From Saprospiraceae bacterium (GTDB taxonomy: Bacteria; Bacteroidota; Bacteroidia; Chitinophagales; Saprospiraceae): a stretch of 17,298 bases of DNA. A model generated the notes under the pieces. That model was not told the DNA's origin, did no database searches, and saw nothing but the letters and a program-made list of their open reading frames with translations. Below are positions 15,326 through 17,298 of the stretch, piece by piece (positions within the stretch are counted from its first letter, which is position 1; every line of letters starts with the position of its first letter). Location: the NCBI GenBank assembly GCA_016708265.1, contig JADJGA010000009.1, positions 1-17,298 of the forward strand, written 5' to 3'. Made by a program: the position numbers and the translations under genes.

Positions 15326-16478
15326 TCAATATAAAATGCCTTTCTCAATCATTCTTGACATCACGATTTGCTGTATTTCTGATGTTCCCTCATAAATCTG
15401 TGTTATTTTAGCATCCCTCATCATCCGTTCAACGTGATATTCAGAGACATAACCATATCCTCCGTGTATCTGAACTGCTTCCACAGTATGCTTCATTGCC
15501 ATCTCAGCAGCAAAATATTTTGCCATTGCACTTGCCATGATAAAATCCTGTTTCTTGTCTTTCAGCCATGCAGCCCTGTGTATCAATAATCTTGCGGCCT
15601 GAATGTCGGTTGCCATATCTGCCAGTTTGAATGCGATAGCCTGATGTTGAGCTATTGGCTTACCAAATGTTTCTCTCTCATGTGAATACTGAACAGCAAG
15701 TTCAAAGGCTCCCTGTGCTATTCCAAGTGCCTGGGCTGCAATTCCGATCCTTCCTCCATTAAGAGTGCTCATGGCAAAATTGAATCCAAATCCATCTTCC
15801 CCAATGCGATTCTCTTTTGGTACTTTTACGTTATTATACATGATGGAAGTGGTATCTGAACCGCGGATGCCCATTTTATCTTCCTTTTTCCCAATAACAA
15901 CTCCTTCCCATCCTGACTCGACAATCAACACATTAATTCCTTTGTGTTTCAATTCAGGATTTGTCTGAGCTATTACCAGATGTAGTGAGGAACTGTTCCC
16001 GTTGGTAATCCAGTTCTTGGTACCATTAAGAAGATAATGATCGCCTTTGTCTTCAGCTGTTGTTCTCTGAGTGGGTTGCATCACTTCCTGCTTCAGGTTC
16101 AGAAAGGCAAAAAGCCCCTATTATCTCACCTGCGGCCAATTTGGTAAGATACTTTTGTTTCTGGTTTTCACTTCCATATTTTTCCAGACCAAAACATACC
16201 AGGCTATTATTAACAGACATAATTACAGCAGCAGAAGCATCAACTTTCGCAATTTCTTCTATAGCGAGAACATAGGATATTGTATCCATGCCATTTCCGC
16301 CATATTCGGGAGAGACCATCATTCCCAGAAATCCCATTTCTGCCATTTGCTTTACTTCATCTGTCGGGAATTGTGCGTTTCTGTCCCTCTCTATAACTCC
16401 GGGTTTGAGTACCTGCTGTGCAAAATCCCTGGCAGCATCTCTTACTGCCATTTGTTCTTCAGTTAAATTAAAATCCAT
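15326..16478 (-). CDS. Acyl-CoA dehydrogenase (short-chain/butyryl-CoA type), one frameshift
   Basis: FAD enzyme that oxidises acyl-CoA to enoyl-CoA, passing electrons to electron-transfer flavoprotein. It has the full family layout: MDFNLTEEQMAVRDAARDFA (N-terminal helical domain), FCLSEPEAGSDATTQRTTAE (FAD/substrate motif), YLLNGTKNWITNGNSS, GFNFAMSTLNGGRIGIAAQA, YSHERETFGKPIAQHQAIAF, HGGYGYVSEYHVERMMRDAK and IYEGTSEIQQIVMSRMIEKG, where the Glu of YEGT is the catalytic base. The frame breaks near 16080 because of one extra C (acccac for accac); removing it gives about 383 residues, the normal size. No ETF genes are in the window, so the chain-length assignment rests on overall resemblance only. 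The NagX-like gene follows at 13 bp. Confidence 0.92.
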
Positions 16479-16913
16479 AAGAAAATTATTATTTAAAAAA
16501 TTTGGTTAAAAGTAAAACAAATATTTAAGCTGGGATAAAAAATCCTGTGGTTTTTTGATAAATTGGAATAATTTGAAATGGTTCTTATTCAGGATATCAA
16601 TCTAATATTTATTGAAACTGATGAATAAATAATAAAAATTGACGATGTCAGAGGTAGGAAGTACTATGTACGAAGTACAATGTGAGATTTAAGAGGTAAG
16701 ATGTACTATTCAAGTACCGGTCTAAGATCTGTCTGATGGTCGTTTCAAAATATTTATAATCAAACCGGGCAGATATAATCAAGTAATAAGTCAAAAATCC
16801 ATCTACAATTTTTCAAACTTCCATAGGAATGCACTGGTGACTTAGTCGTACTTCGCAAATCGAAAGTCGTAAAATTTGTACTATAGTTATTTCAGACTAT
16901 AAAATATCAGTTA
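16479..16913. other. Intergenic region between NamZ end and acyl-CoA dehydrogenase start
   Basis: About 435 bp without a supportable gene. It should hold the acyl-CoA dehydrogenase promoter; on the minus strand AATATTTG at about 16519-16526 is one base off TAnnTTTG, which I consider weak. It also holds the 7-bp repeat array at 16653-16708. The rest is AT-rich and unremarkable. Confidence 0.45.
16653..16708. repeat. Eight degenerate 7-bp tandem units (NGTACGA-like)
   Basis: Eight heptamers in exact register: GGTAGGA, AGTACTA, TGTACGA, AGTACAA, TGTGAGA, TTTAAGA, GGTAAGA, TGTACTA. Every unit ends in A and seven of eight have T at position 3. The array is non-coding; a 7-bp period does not keep a reading frame. 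Confidence 0.65.
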
Positions 16914-17297
16914 CTAGTAAATTAAATACTTCCTGATTTTATGTTTAAAATCATCAATATCATTATTCAGAATATTTTTGATATCAGCATAGTTATAATT
17001 CTCAAAAAACTTCTCCCTAATTTGAGATGTTCCGCAAACCTTATCAAACATACTTATCCTGCCTTCTGAAAGTTTGAGAATATCTACATCCGGATATAAT
17101 TTATGATGTTCCTGAAGAAACAGAAACTGAATCGACATCAGATTGACTTTTTCAGGGTCAGTCAAAAAAAACTGTACTCCACCCAATAATTTATCTGCCT
17201 GCCTGGAATAATAAGGTTTATAATACAAGGGCCTGAAAATAACTCCCTTTAAATTGAGAGCATTCATGGCATCCGCCATTTTTTGTGCATCTATCCA
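16914..17297 (-). CDS. namZ: Exo-beta-N-acetylmuramidase NamZ (DUF1343), C-terminal part; 5' end beyond window
   Basis: The open frame runs into the right edge and begins WIDAQKMADAMNALNLKGVI. The C-terminal DUF1343 features are GVIFRPLYYKPYYSRQADKL, GGVQFFLTDPEKVNLMSIQF, FLFLQEHHKLYPDVDIL and ISMFDKVCGTSQIREKFFEN. Characterised NamZ proteins (Bacillus subtilis, Tannerella forsythia) remove MurNAc from the non-reducing ends of peptidoglycan fragments, usually after export. Only about 128 residues are visible, roughly the last third; the N-terminal domain, any signal peptide and the start are outside. The internal ATG at 17279 is not the true start. No frame damage is seen. Confidence 0.85.
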   Translation of the reverse strand, partial: WIDAQKMADAMNALNLKGVIFRPLYYKPYYSRQADKLLGGVQFFLTDPEKVNLMSIQFLFLQEHHKLYPDVDILKLSEGRISMFDKVCGTSQIREKFFENYNYADIKNILNNDIDDFKHKIRKYLIY

Positions 17298-17298
17298 T

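Noticed and set aside
16071..16466. Open frame of 131 codons on the plus strand
   Set aside because: Antisense to the acyl-CoA dehydrogenase N-terminal domain; no family resemblance and unlikely composition.

Overview
The window is AT-rich chromosomal DNA from a member of the Bacteroidota, probably a Bacteroidales/Marinilabiliales-like lineage. The evidence is two secreted proteins with type IX secretion (T9SS) C-terminal sorting domains, translation starts without a clear Shine-Dalgarno sequence, an OmpH/Skp-type periplasmic protein, DUF5009/NagX and DUF1343/NamZ proteins, and the family types of the housekeeping genes. I cannot name a genus. I saw no tRNA or rRNA gene, CRISPR array, insertion sequence or phage gene.

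Layout. (1) 1-2224: a badly broken cysK (+) facing a badly broken pdxA (-). (2) 2225-2730: low-complexity intergenic DNA. (3) 2731-4328: rsmA (frameshifted), then an intact yqeY and an intact 120-residue hypothetical gene, probably one operon. (4) 4571-9900 on the minus strand: two large T9SS-secreted proteins with 25 bp between them. The upstream one has lamin-tail, cupredoxin-like and duplicated OB-like modules. The downstream one is an M12B-like metzincin protease with PKD domains. (5) 10301-13004 on the plus strand: rfbA, tsaE and an intact alanine dehydrogenase. (6) 13061-13867 on the minus strand: tatA, then ompH/skp, with a minus-strand terminator after ompH. (7) 13947-16478 on the minus strand: an acyl-CoA dehydrogenase, then a NagX-like membrane acyltransferase. 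(8) From 16914 to the right edge, minus strand: the C-terminal part of a NamZ-type exo-muramidase.

Most genes are broken by single-base insertions or deletions. Where I could rebuild the expected frame, almost all breaks lie in short homopolymer runs, and correcting them restores normal family lengths and motifs. In rfbA, two corrections (GG to GGG and CC to CCC) give exactly 289 codons. I therefore think most of the apparent pseudogenes reflect sequencing or consensus error, worst in the first 2.7 kb, and not genome decay. Two lesions are substitutions: an in-frame TGA in one sorting domain and a Gly-to-Trp change in the SAM motif of RsmA.

I see no clearly new defence or mobile system. The most interesting items are the secreted pair, whose cupredoxin-like domain has lost three of four copper ligands; three intergenic arrays of short degenerate repeats, two with an exact 7-bp period and different consensus words; and the conserved small gene after yqeY.
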